From the NCBI GenBank assembly GCA_009841255.1, contig VXMD01000032.1:243923-307922 (forward strand): a stretch of DNA of 64,000 bases, given 5' to 3'. A model generated the notes under the pieces. That model was not told the DNA's origin, did not search any database, and saw nothing but the letters and a program-made list of their open reading frames with translations. Position numbers and translations under genes: made by a program. Origin of the DNA: Candidatus Poribacteria bacterium (lineage in GTDB: Bacteria > Poribacteria > WGA-4E > WGA-3G). Below, piece by piece: positions 42,139 to 50,252 of this stretch. Every line of letters begins with the position of its first letter. Positions within the stretch are counted from its first letter, which is position 1.

Positions 42139-43635
42139 CTATATAACATCGTAGCGCAGGAATGAGATGAATGCTCCCATAAAGAACAAGATGTTTAATA
42201 CCGTGAGTATCATGATATCTGGTACTGCGCGTTGGAGGCTACCGCCGATCCCTTCGCTCTGTTCCTTAAATCTGGGGATTCCGCTCAGATCGAAAGGTTC
42301 CTCAGATTCGGTCGTGAACCACCTACGGGAAGAAAATATTTTTTCATCTCTCAGATACTCAACCCATTCACGGCGATAGTGTCGAGTCTGCTCCATAAAC
42401 TGCCAGAAACTTCCCAAATCTGTTTCTGCAAGGATGGCAGCAGCGTTATAGTAAACCGCAGTCGGAGATATACGAGATATATTCAGTGCCAATAGAGACT
42501 GTCGGTTCGGATTCTCGTCGAGATACGCTTTACGTATTTGCCATACCTTATCCGCATATTGCGCTCGGAGATTCTCCTTGAATCCATAAAATTCTTGGAT
42601 AAACGGTATACCGTCCTCGTTTGCAAAACGGCTCATCCCAATGGTCTCTCCGCTGCCATAAGAACTTCTGTCTGAGCTTAAGCCCAGCCCCCCAGGTTTG
42701 GCATGATCCCAAGCATTTTCAACACCGTGTTTTTTCAAATACTCTCTAACCTTAGTCTCGAATTCCGTCCACAGCTCATCCGCCTGCGTTTTGGACGATC
42801 GTTCCGATTGAATTGGACTCGCATGTTCCACCCATAAAACTGTTAAATTTGGAACGATAAGCACGAAAAACACCCAGACGCACATTGAGAACATCAGCGT
42901 GATAGAGGCTCGGTGGGTCCGAGTGGACAGGAAAAGTCCAACAAGAAAAAAGAGCGAAACGTAAAGCATGGATACCAGAAAGATTAACAATATCCGTATC
43001 CAATCCGAACTGCTAAAGGAGACATAAGGGGAAAATTGTATCACCAATAAACCCGCCACAAAACTCGCAACAAGAGGTAGAGAAATAGATACCATCCCCG
43101 CAATGTACTTTCCCAACAGCAACATCGGTCTCGGAATCGCACAAGAGAGTGCTAAACTCAAGGTTCCTGCTTCCTTCTCCCGCGATATCGCGTCGTAGGA
43201 GAAAAGTAGTGCCAGCAGACTCATTACAACTTGGCAGATAACCGTGAAGTCAATAGAGGAAAAAATGTTCAGATAGGGATTATCAGAGCCGTGTTGTTCA
43301 GCAATGGCAGGAACAGAGCCGTGCGCCACCGCTACCGAATTGCCTTTCCTTTTGTCCATACCTTCGTTGAAGATACTCAACAGTTTCGGTTTCCGATCAC
43401 ACTTCAGCCTACGAGTTTGCCCGATTTGCCCGAATTCAGAGTATTTCTCGACCTGTTTTATCTGGTTTTCATTTTCTCGGAGAGCCGTTTGGTAACTTTG
43501 CAGTCTATCCTCGTAACCTCTGGTCAAAACGAAAAGATTCGTCACAATCAGAGAAAAATAGATGAGCAATCCCATGAGGAATCTGAAACTCAGGATATTT
43601 GCTGTGATTTCTCTTCTAACAATTGTCCAAAGCAT
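42139..43635 (-). CDS. ABC-2 family permease (first of a pair)
   Basis: A 498-residue paralogue of the next gene: N-terminal TM (FLMGLLIYFSLIVTNLFVL), FSYDAISREKEAGTLSLALSCAIPRPMLLLGKYIAGMVSI, further TM helices, a long loop, and a final TM helix (IMILTVLNILFFMGAFISFL). The ATG at 43635 has GGAGAT upstream. It lies between an ECF sigma gene (66-nt gap) and the second permease (78-nt gap), giving a three-gene unit without its own ATPase. Confidence 0.85.
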   Translation of the reverse strand: MLWTIVRREITANILSFRFLMGLLIYFSLIVTNLFVLTRGYEDRLQSYQTALRENENQIKQVEKYSEFGQIGQTRRLKCDRKPKLLSIFNEGMDKRKGNSVAVAHGSVPAIAEQHGSDNPYLNIFSSIDFTVICQVVMSLLALLFSYDAISREKEAGTLSLALSCAIPRPMLLLGKYIAGMVSISLPLVASFVAGLLVIQFSPYVSFSSSDWIRILLIFLVSMLYVSLFFLVGLFLSTRTHRASITLMFSMCVWVFFVLIVPNLTVLWVEHASPIQSERSSKTQADELWTEFETKVREYLKKHGVENAWDHAKPGGLGLSSDRSSYGSGETIGMSRFANEDGIPFIQEFYGFKENLRAQYADKVWQIRKAYLDENPNRQSLLALNISRISPTAVYYNAAAILAETDLGSFWQFMEQTRHYRREWVEYLRDEKIFSSRRWFTTESEEPFDLSGIPRFKEQSEGIGGSLQRAVPDIMILTVLNILFFMGAFISFLRYDVI

Positions 43636-43701
43636 CACGTATCTCCAGTTACAACGGATATAGATAATCTTCGCGTCTACCTCTGCTCCCTCTAAATAAG
43701 G

Positions 43702-44967
43702 TCAAAAGTTTTCTGTGACTCGCCACCTTTCAGTAACCGTTTCGTCGAGATAGGAACTACGCGATTTATATGTGTACGTAGAACCAATTTGCAAAGGCAG
43801 ATATTCTTCTGTCTTGCCTGGGGTTCTATATTCCATTAATTCTATCTTTGTTGTGATGCCGTTGGCATGCTCATAACGCGTTTTCACAAGCCCAACCCCT
43901 TTAGCAAACCACAAATAGCGCGTGCCGTTAACAAACGGGCTCATTTGTCTGTCACTCGGTTCATAGTGTTTTTCGTTAGTAATGATAGTCAGGTTGTTCT
44001 GTGAAGGCAAATCAATGTCGGTAAGGACACTTTTATGCCTGAGACACATAGGGAAAACACCGGCGGGAACTTCCACTTGTTCGTAACCATCCAAGATCGT
44101 TTTCACCTGCGAATTCCAAAACCCTTCCTGAGTCCAAGTATCGCCTACAACTATGGGGAATCTGAGAACGGAAGGCGTAATAGCCGTTCCGAACAAGGCT
44201 GTTAGCACACATTCAAATCGACTCTCTCCTTCCCAACCGCAATTAAAGCTCTTAAATTGCAAAAGTGCATCCTTTCTGATTAAGGAGACCCTTCCATGCC
44301 CTGATTGATTGCCACTTTCGGTGGCAGCATTAAAGTTTACCTTTATACTTCGTTCCATCTTAGCTACCTCGCTTAGTGTCGAGAACGTTTGAAAATCATC
44401 GAGCATTGATTGAATCAGTGGTTCGTTCTTCTTTAGTCTATTTCGTGCGCGGTTGAGTCGACTTTTTATCGTATTGGTAGTTACATCTAAAAAAGCAGCG
44501 ATCTCCTCACAGGACATTCCATCGAAATAGTGGAGGGTAACGACAGTGCGTTCACTTTCCCGTAATTTCGTGAGCCATTTTTTAACAATTTCGCGTAACT
44601 CTTGTGATGCCTCTTTCGCTTGCTCTCCAGCGAGATACCCAGAATACGGGTCGTCGTGTCTCATAGCGATGTTTATGTTCTCAGCAAGTTCGGAACTCAA
44701 GCGTTTCTCACGGAACCACGCAAGACAACGGCGTGTGGCAATGGCGTTAAGCCACCCAGAAAATCGCTGTGGATCCTCCAGAGTGGCAAGCTTCTGATAA
44801 GCCTTTAGGAAGGTCTCCTGCATAATATCTTGGGCAATGTGGAAGTCTCCAATTGTGCGCCACGCGAGCGCGTGAACCTGTTTTTGGTACTTCTCCACCA
44901 ACGTCGCAAAAGCTGTTTCGTCACCTGCAAGGGCATGGCGAACCAAGCCAACATCCTCGTTTGTCAT
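43702..44967 (-). CDS. ECF sigma factor with fused C-terminal domain
   Basis: A 421-residue protein. Sigma region 2 spans about residues 8-95 (DETAFATLVEKYQKQVHALAWR, DIMQETFLKAYQ, RFSGWLNAIATRRC) and region 4 about 125-185 (RTVVTLHYFDGMSCEEIAAFLDVTTNTIKSRLNRARNRL). The remaining 220 residues are beta-rich with VGDTWTQEGFW, EVPAGVFPMCLRH and YLWFAKGVGLVKTRYEH, a pattern seen in exported DUF-type lipoproteins. No membrane helix separates the parts. Group ECF factors normally end near 190 residues. GGAGAA precedes the ATG. The domain may sense a signal for the permease pair. Confidence 0.85.
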   Translation of the reverse strand: MTNEDVGLVRHALAGDETAFATLVEKYQKQVHALAWRTIGDFHIAQDIMQETFLKAYQKLATLEDPQRFSGWLNAIATRRCLAWFREKRLSSELAENINIAMRHDDPYSGYLAGEQAKEASQELREIVKKWLTKLRESERTVVTLHYFDGMSCEEIAAFLDVTTNTIKSRLNRARNRLKKNEPLIQSMLDDFQTFSTLSEVAKMERSIKVNFNAATESGNQSGHGRVSLIRKDALLQFKSFNCGWEGESRFECVLTALFGTAITPSVLRFPIVVGDTWTQEGFWNSQVKTILDGYEQVEVPAGVFPMCLRHKSVLTDIDLPSQNNLTIITNEKHYEPSDRQMSPFVNGTRYLWFAKGVGLVKTRYEHANGITTKIELMEYRTPGKTEEYLPLQIGSTYTYKSRSSYLDETVTERWRVTENF

Positions 44968-45175
44968 CAGGTTCTCCTATTGATAAGGGTCAGTTCGAGT
45001 CTTAATTCTCAGCGTCCATCCAATTTTTGACTTAGTGACGCGAATCGAAGGGAGAAGGTTGCATAATTCTGCAAGTTGGCGGATAGACACGTTTCACGGA
45101 AAACGGGGTCAATTATTTGGGAAAAAGATCGTATTGCTGTGGCGGAAAGGAAAGAACCGTTAAAACTTCGTCCGT

Positions 45176-45970
45176 TTAAACCGTATCTAAAAATCCCAAC
45201 GCACGTAACCGATCAATCCAACGCTGCCGTTTTTCACTGCCCCCTGGGTTTGCGACCCAGTGTGGATCGTAGAGCGGCTCGCCCGGGCGGTTAAAATGTT
45301 CGGGACTCTTCGCATTGCTACGGGCGCGGTCGCGTGTGGCAGCATTTTCTACTGGCGTTTTCGGATTGTTATAGTAAACAATAGTGCACATTCGACGGTC
45401 ATCGCTGCCACCCCAGCTGGCATGCCAACACCGCATATCGAAAGCAACCACATCCCCCGGTTCAGATTTGCAAACATACCCCGGAACGTCACAAACCTCC
45501 AGATCCAACTCGTTCAGATTTTCCCGTAGATCGGTGTGAAATGGATTTTTGTGAGAGCCGGGAATTAGTCGTAATGCGCCGCTTTCCGCGTCAACGGGTT
45601 CAAGGTAATACGCGAATTTCACCCCGTAGCAATCCTTGGTTGGATCAACGTTATGGTCGGGATGCCAACTTGTATTGCCCACGTAACGGTTCGCATCCGA
45701 AACGACGAAAAAGACATCGTCACCGTAGAGTTGCTCTGCCACCCCGCAGAACCGCGCGTCTTCCGGCAGGTTCGCGAAGAACGGTGTTTCGGGTCCCATC
45801 ATCGGTAGCCAATGTCGGTGCGTTCCATCAAAGGGGGCGTGGCGATACGCAGATGCCATCGCCGCTTCAAACTCCTCGTGTATTATGTGCAGTTCGTCTT
45901 GGTTGAACACCTGTCGAAAAACGAGGAATCCCAAGGTGTGAAAATGCTTGACTTGCTGTTCTGAAAGCAT
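45176..45970 (-). CDS. Phytanoyl-CoA dioxygenase family protein (PhyH)
   Basis: A 264-residue Fe(II)/2-oxoglutarate oxygenase. The metal motif is HPD in NTSWHPDHNVDPTKD; the distal His is in FDMRCWHASWGGSDDRR, with Arg RRMCTIVYY for 2-oxoglutarate. It is the last gene of a four-gene minus-strand unit and lies 24 nt after the other PhyH-type gene. Confidence 0.88.
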   Translation of the reverse strand: MLSEQQVKHFHTLGFLVFRQVFNQDELHIIHEEFEAAMASAYRHAPFDGTHRHWLPMMGPETPFFANLPEDARFCGVAEQLYGDDVFFVVSDANRYVGNTSWHPDHNVDPTKDCYGVKFAYYLEPVDAESGALRLIPGSHKNPFHTDLRENLNELDLEVCDVPGYVCKSEPGDVVAFDMRCWHASWGGSDDRRMCTIVYYNNPKTPVENAATRDRARSNAKSPEHFNRPGEPLYDPHWVANPGGSEKRQRWIDRLRALGFLDTV

Positions 45971-45994
45971 GATGTTCCTCCAGGTTTTATGGAG

Positions 45995-47209
45995 TTACGA
46001 ATCAACAGGGACTGATTCATTTGCCCAACTGATAATAAAATCCTCGACGCTGAAATCTGTAGGCATATCGTTTGGATTATAGTCAGACATCCGTTGGAAG
46101 CCGGGCTGATATGTCTCCTCTGGGAGTTTTAACTTTTCGTCAAGTATCCGGAATCGTCCCCAAAGTTCGGTTGCCTGTTCAGGCGTAAAGTGATTTCCAA
46201 GATAGGTGATGTCTCGACCATTGCCCCATAAAGAGGCGGGATTGGCAGTTGTATGCTTCAAGTTATAGAGTTTGCCCGCCAATTTTGAAAGCATAACAAC
46301 ACTCACCATTCGCTCATGTGGTGAGGGATGCAACAACTCGAGTTCAGCACGAAATCGGTCCGCCGCTTTGTTAATGATAGCATGGAAGATAGCGGCTATC
46401 CGGTCGAATTCCTGAAAGAAGAGCGCGTCCCATGCCTCGAACTGTTCGCGTGCTGTATTTGAGAGATGATGATAGAATCCCGGTTCCCAGTGTCGCCAAT
46501 GCACATTGGGCAAAGCCGCAAATCCCAATGGACGGTAACCCGGATGAAGTGTACGCCGCATCTTGCTGCTGTAATAACTTCCCCAGTGCAGCAATAGGTG
46601 TGTATACACGACCCCATCCCCGGCATTCAGTTCGACCGGTATCCCACCCGGCAATGGAACAGACGGATTTTCCGCGAGTTGTCGGTGCTCTGCCTCGGTA
46701 TTAATCCGACGATGGCTGCGCGGGACAATCCAGAATACGCTATCGTCGTATAAGGCGATATTCCACTGAAGATAACTCGGTCCGTGGTGTTCCATGTTTG
46801 AAATCATTCCCCACAACGGGGCAGGGTCACCGGGACCAACGTCGCGGTGCCAGCGCATCGGACCAGCATCGTGATTCCCGCTACAGATGCAGGCGAATTG
46901 ATGCGGCACAACGTGTTCTGCTTTCATCAACTGCTGGCTAACGCCGAGCGTATTTTCATGAAGCAGAAATTCGATTGCGGAGCCAGACCTCTCATCACAG
47001 TCGGTATCAAACTTCAAGCGCGGTTGTGCAGAACTTTCCCAATCGCCACCTTGTGGATCGGTAGGAAAACGGCGTTGCGCAGAAAGTTCCTTTCTTCGAG
47101 CAACCATGTGCTCGATACTACGACGCAACGGTTCCAGTTCTGCCTTCGGCACGACGGATCGCAGAATATTGTACCCCTCTTCTCTGAACTGTTGCTGATC
47201 GACTTTCAT
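45995..47209 (-). CDS. PhyH-like dioxygenase family protein (long form)
   Basis: A 404-residue protein with PhyH features: FREEGYNILRSVVPKAELEPL, RWHRDVGPGDPAP (HxD), VFWIVPRSHRR and VYTHLLLHWGSYYSSKMRRTLHPGYR (distal His and Arg). A C-terminal extension (about 290-404) with GNHFTPEQATELWGRFRILDEKL has no clear match. It is adjacent to the other PhyH gene and to a D-2-hydroxyacid dehydrogenase, suggesting joint catabolism of an unknown compound. Confidence 0.8.
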   Translation of the reverse strand: MKVDQQQFREEGYNILRSVVPKAELEPLRRSIEHMVARRKELSAQRRFPTDPQGGDWESSAQPRLKFDTDCDERSGSAIEFLLHENTLGVSQQLMKAEHVVPHQFACICSGNHDAGPMRWHRDVGPGDPAPLWGMISNMEHHGPSYLQWNIALYDDSVFWIVPRSHRRINTEAEHRQLAENPSVPLPGGIPVELNAGDGVVYTHLLLHWGSYYSSKMRRTLHPGYRPLGFAALPNVHWRHWEPGFYHHLSNTAREQFEAWDALFFQEFDRIAAIFHAIINKAADRFRAELELLHPSPHERMVSVVMLSKLAGKLYNLKHTTANPASLWGNGRDITYLGNHFTPEQATELWGRFRILDEKLKLPEETYQPGFQRMSDYNPNDMPTDFSVEDFIISWANESVPVDS

Positions 47210-47237
47210 GATACGTTTCCTTTTCCCAACGCCGGTT

Positions 47238-48263
47238 TCAACGCCCTAACTTCTGCTGGAGTTTCGGGCTATCTATAACCTCGCGATTTACAATCCATGA
47301 CGGCATTTTCCCAGAAGCCACCCTGATAATACTCCCACACGCACTCTTGGCATTGCCTTCAAAGCATTCATCCGTCCAGCAGATGCTGTGCGGGGTTACG
47401 ATAACATTGTCCAGACTTAAAAGCGGATCGTCGTCGTCAATGGGTTCCTGTTCAAAGACGTCGAGTCCTGCGCCCTGAATCCGTCGATTCTGAAGTGCTT
47501 CTGTGAGTGCCTTCTGATCAACGATAGGACCGCGTGCGGTGTTAATCAGATAAGCCGTCGGCTTCATCAGCCCGATACGTCTCGCGTCAATGAGTCCGTG
47601 TGTCTCTTCATTTAACGGGCAGCAGACACACACAAAATCAGCAGTTCGCATCAAGGTATCCAGATCGACAGGCTCCACATCGACTTCTGCCGCGTCAGCA
47701 GGTGTGATGTACGGGTCATAGGTGATATGGCGCATCCCGAAAGGTTTTGCCAATTTAAACGCCTCTTTCCCGATATTACCCATACCGACAAGCCCCAACG
47801 TCCTACCGACTAACCCCATGCCTCTATAGTTTTGCGTGTTTCTCCAGCCCCCCGCACGGATAAGTCTGTCCTTTATCAGCAACTGGTGGCTCAAGGAGAG
47901 GACCAAGGTCATGATGGAAGTCGCAACAGGGCGCCGAACACCATCAGGGGCAATCGTTAGCAACACACCATTTTCGGTACAAGCCGCCACGTCCACCTTA
48001 TCATATCCGACACCGAAACGAGCGATAACAGCCAACCTGTCAGCGTTTGTGAACGTTTCTGCCGTGATACCCGCGCCTAATACTAAAAGCGCGTCATAAT
48101 CCTGCACTTGTGCGGCTTGCAATACCGGTGTATTCTCTGCAATATATTCCCAGTGCAGACCCGCTTCGTCGAAAAGCGGATCCGCAATGTCATCTAAATC
48201 GCAGGTGCCATCGGGTCCTAAGAAGTCGCTCGTGACACCTACACGAAATACGGATGTGTTCAT
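47238..48263 (-). CDS. D-isomer-specific 2-hydroxyacid dehydrogenase
   Basis: A 341-residue NAD-dependent dehydrogenase of the PGDH family. The dinucleotide motif is LGLVGMGNIGKEAFKLAKPFG; the catalytic triad is Arg (NTARGPIVDQ), Glu (VFEQEPID) and His (VTPHS). The ACT domain of SerA is missing, so it is probably a catabolic 2-ketoacid/hydroxyacid reductase. GAGGAATAATTT precedes the ATG. It is 3 nt downstream of the solute-binding protein gene. Confidence 0.9.
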   Translation of the reverse strand: MNTSVFRVGVTSDFLGPDGTCDLDDIADPLFDEAGLHWEYIAENTPVLQAAQVQDYDALLVLGAGITAETFTNADRLAVIARFGVGYDKVDVAACTENGVLLTIAPDGVRRPVATSIMTLVLSLSHQLLIKDRLIRAGGWRNTQNYRGMGLVGRTLGLVGMGNIGKEAFKLAKPFGMRHITYDPYITPADAAEVDVEPVDLDTLMRTADFVCVCCPLNEETHGLIDARRIGLMKPTAYLINTARGPIVDQKALTEALQNRRIQGAGLDVFEQEPIDDDDPLLSLDNVIVTPHSICWTDECFEGNAKSACGSIIRVASGKMPSWIVNREVIDSPKLQQKLGR

Positions 48264-48266
48264 AAA

Positions 48267-49859
48267 TTATTCCTCGATCCAAATCTGACGGAAGTATTTC
48301 CACGACAGTGGATGAAGTTTGAGATTCTTTACCTTTCTGTTTATAACTAAAATCTGCTGGGCATGCGCCAATGGCACCCACGGCACATCCTCATGGAAAA
48401 TATGTTGTGCTTGTTGGTAGAGCAAAACGCGTTCGTTCTGATCCGTACTTGCCCGCGCCCGTTCGAGTACATCTTGCATCGCATCGCTTCGGTAAAATGC
48501 GATATTCCCCGCAGGTTTTTTCGCCGCTGACTTACTCAAAAGGTAGTGAAGGAAGTTGTCCGGATCGCCTATGTCAGCAAACCAACCCAACATTGCGATG
48601 TCGTGCTCACCATTTTTCGTCTTCTCAAGATAGGTACCCCAGTCAAACGTCACAATTTTCGTCTCAATCCCAATATTGCGGAGTTCGGATTGCAGCACCT
48701 CCGCGAGTGCCCGTCCGTCGGGGATATAGGGGCGTGGAACCGGGAGTGCCCAGAGTGTCGTTTCAAATCCATTGGCATAGCCCGCTTCCGTAAGCAACCG
48801 CTTCGCCAGTTCTGGGTCATAGTCGTAATCCTCAATCGAATCGTCATAACTCCAGAGTGTCGGTGGAATCGGGTTCTTGGCAGGGATACCCATACCCTGA
48901 TAGAGATGCTTAATAATTGCAGTCTTGTTGATAGCGTGGTTGATGGCAAGTCGTACCTTTAGATTATCAAACGGTTCTTTGTCCATATTCATTGCCAAAT
49001 ACCCAATGTTCATACCGGGTTGCGCAATCAACTCCAGCATAGCATCATCTCGGATCTGTTGCAAGTCATCCGGGTTTGGGAACTCCATCGCATGGAGGCT
49101 TCCTTCCTGAAGTTTGATGAGTCGGACAGAATTATCAGGAATGGATTGGAAGATAATCCTATCTAAAGGCGGCTTACCTCCCCAGTATGTATCGTTCGCC
49201 TCGAGCACGATCTTATCGTTGCGATCCCATCGTACGAACTTGAAGGGACCCGTCCCAACGGGGTTACTCGTAAAATCTTCACCCCATTTTTGCAGTGCCG
49301 TCGGACTCACAATTGAGAAAGCATGAATGGTAAGCGTGTAAAGGAACGGCGCATAAGCCGTTTTAAGGTGGATTTGAACCGTAAATTCATCAACCGCAGT
49401 AATTGTATCCACAACCTCCGCCAAGCCGGTGTCTATCCAGTAGTTATAGGCACCGCCAATCTTATGGAACGGATGCGTGTCGTCGTGCTGTCGATTCAGA
49501 GAGAAAAGAACCGCTTCGGCATTGAAAGGGGTTCCGTCATGGAAGGTTACACCTTGCCGAAGATGAAAAGTCCAGGTCAATCCATCTTCTGAACTTTCCC
49601 AACTTACAGCAAGCGCCGGTTCGAGGGTTGTGCTTTCATCCTTATATTGAACGAGCGTGTCGTAGATATTGTTGCAAACTTTGAAGGATTCCCCATCTAT
49701 TTCATGCGCAGGATCCAATCCAACAGAGTCTCCACCGCGCCCAAAAATTAAGGTGCCACCGCGTTTGGGATGTGAATCGGCAAGGACCGGCGAGAATCCC
49801 GCAAGTAGCAATATTAGAAGCGGGAATAAGAGAATCCTTGCAAAAAACCCATGTTTCAT
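48267..49859 (-). CDS. ABC transporter substrate-binding protein, family 5
   Basis: A 530-residue periplasmic or lipid-anchored solute-binding protein of the peptide/nickel (DppA/OppA) family. A signal peptide (FFARILLFPLLILLLAGFSPVLA) precedes KRGGTLIFGRGGDSVGLDPAHEIDGES. WTFHLRQGVTFHDGTPFNAEAVLFSLNR and NPVGTGPFKFVRWDRNDKIVLEAND are family hallmarks. The ATG at 49859 has GGAGA at proper spacing. No permease or ATPase genes are near. It is the first gene of the unit 49859-45176. Confidence 0.93.
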   Translation of the reverse strand: MKHGFFARILLFPLLILLLAGFSPVLADSHPKRGGTLIFGRGGDSVGLDPAHEIDGESFKVCNNIYDTLVQYKDESTTLEPALAVSWESSEDGLTWTFHLRQGVTFHDGTPFNAEAVLFSLNRQHDDTHPFHKIGGAYNYWIDTGLAEVVDTITAVDEFTVQIHLKTAYAPFLYTLTIHAFSIVSPTALQKWGEDFTSNPVGTGPFKFVRWDRNDKIVLEANDTYWGGKPPLDRIIFQSIPDNSVRLIKLQEGSLHAMEFPNPDDLQQIRDDAMLELIAQPGMNIGYLAMNMDKEPFDNLKVRLAINHAINKTAIIKHLYQGMGIPAKNPIPPTLWSYDDSIEDYDYDPELAKRLLTEAGYANGFETTLWALPVPRPYIPDGRALAEVLQSELRNIGIETKIVTFDWGTYLEKTKNGEHDIAMLGWFADIGDPDNFLHYLLSKSAAKKPAGNIAFYRSDAMQDVLERARASTDQNERVLLYQQAQHIFHEDVPWVPLAHAQQILVINRKVKNLKLHPLSWKYFRQIWIEE

Positions 49860-49874
49860 AAATTTCTCCGACAT

Positions 49875-50252
49875 TTAAAAAAGATATACGCCTTATGATA
49901 CGGAGTTTTCCGCAAAATGTCAAATGGTTTTCGGTCTTCGGGAACCAACCCCGGTAGGAGCGGTTTGATGAGGTTTAAATAAATATCTCGGTAATTCTAT
50001 CCCCAAAATACCTGTGTAGGGGCAGGTCTTGTGCCTGCCCACGCATTACCGAATTAAATTCTTAATCTTCATGTAACCGCTCCGAAGCGTGAAATCCGAT
50101 AATTTCTTAAAACTGAATGACCCCGGGGCTTCGGTTATCGGTCACAAGAGGAAATCGTTATCAGGGTTGAAACCTTTTTTCTCTAAAAAGCGTTCTGTTA
50201 ATTGGAGTGGTGTCTTAAAAATAGTAATAGGGTTTAATTTGCCTAAAAAATT
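49875..50252. other. Intergenic region with repeat fragments
   Basis: No gene is seen here. It holds a partial family C copy (49951-49975), a full one (50014-50041: arms GGGCAGG/CCTGCCC around TCTTGTG) and a fragment of family B (50129-50181: GGTTATCGGTCACAAGAGG). Confidence 0.6.
50014..50041. repeat. Family C hairpin
   Basis: GTAGGGGCAGGTCTTGTGCC followed by TGCCC: arms GGGCAGG (50020-50026) and CCTGCCC (50034-50040). Confidence 0.75.
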
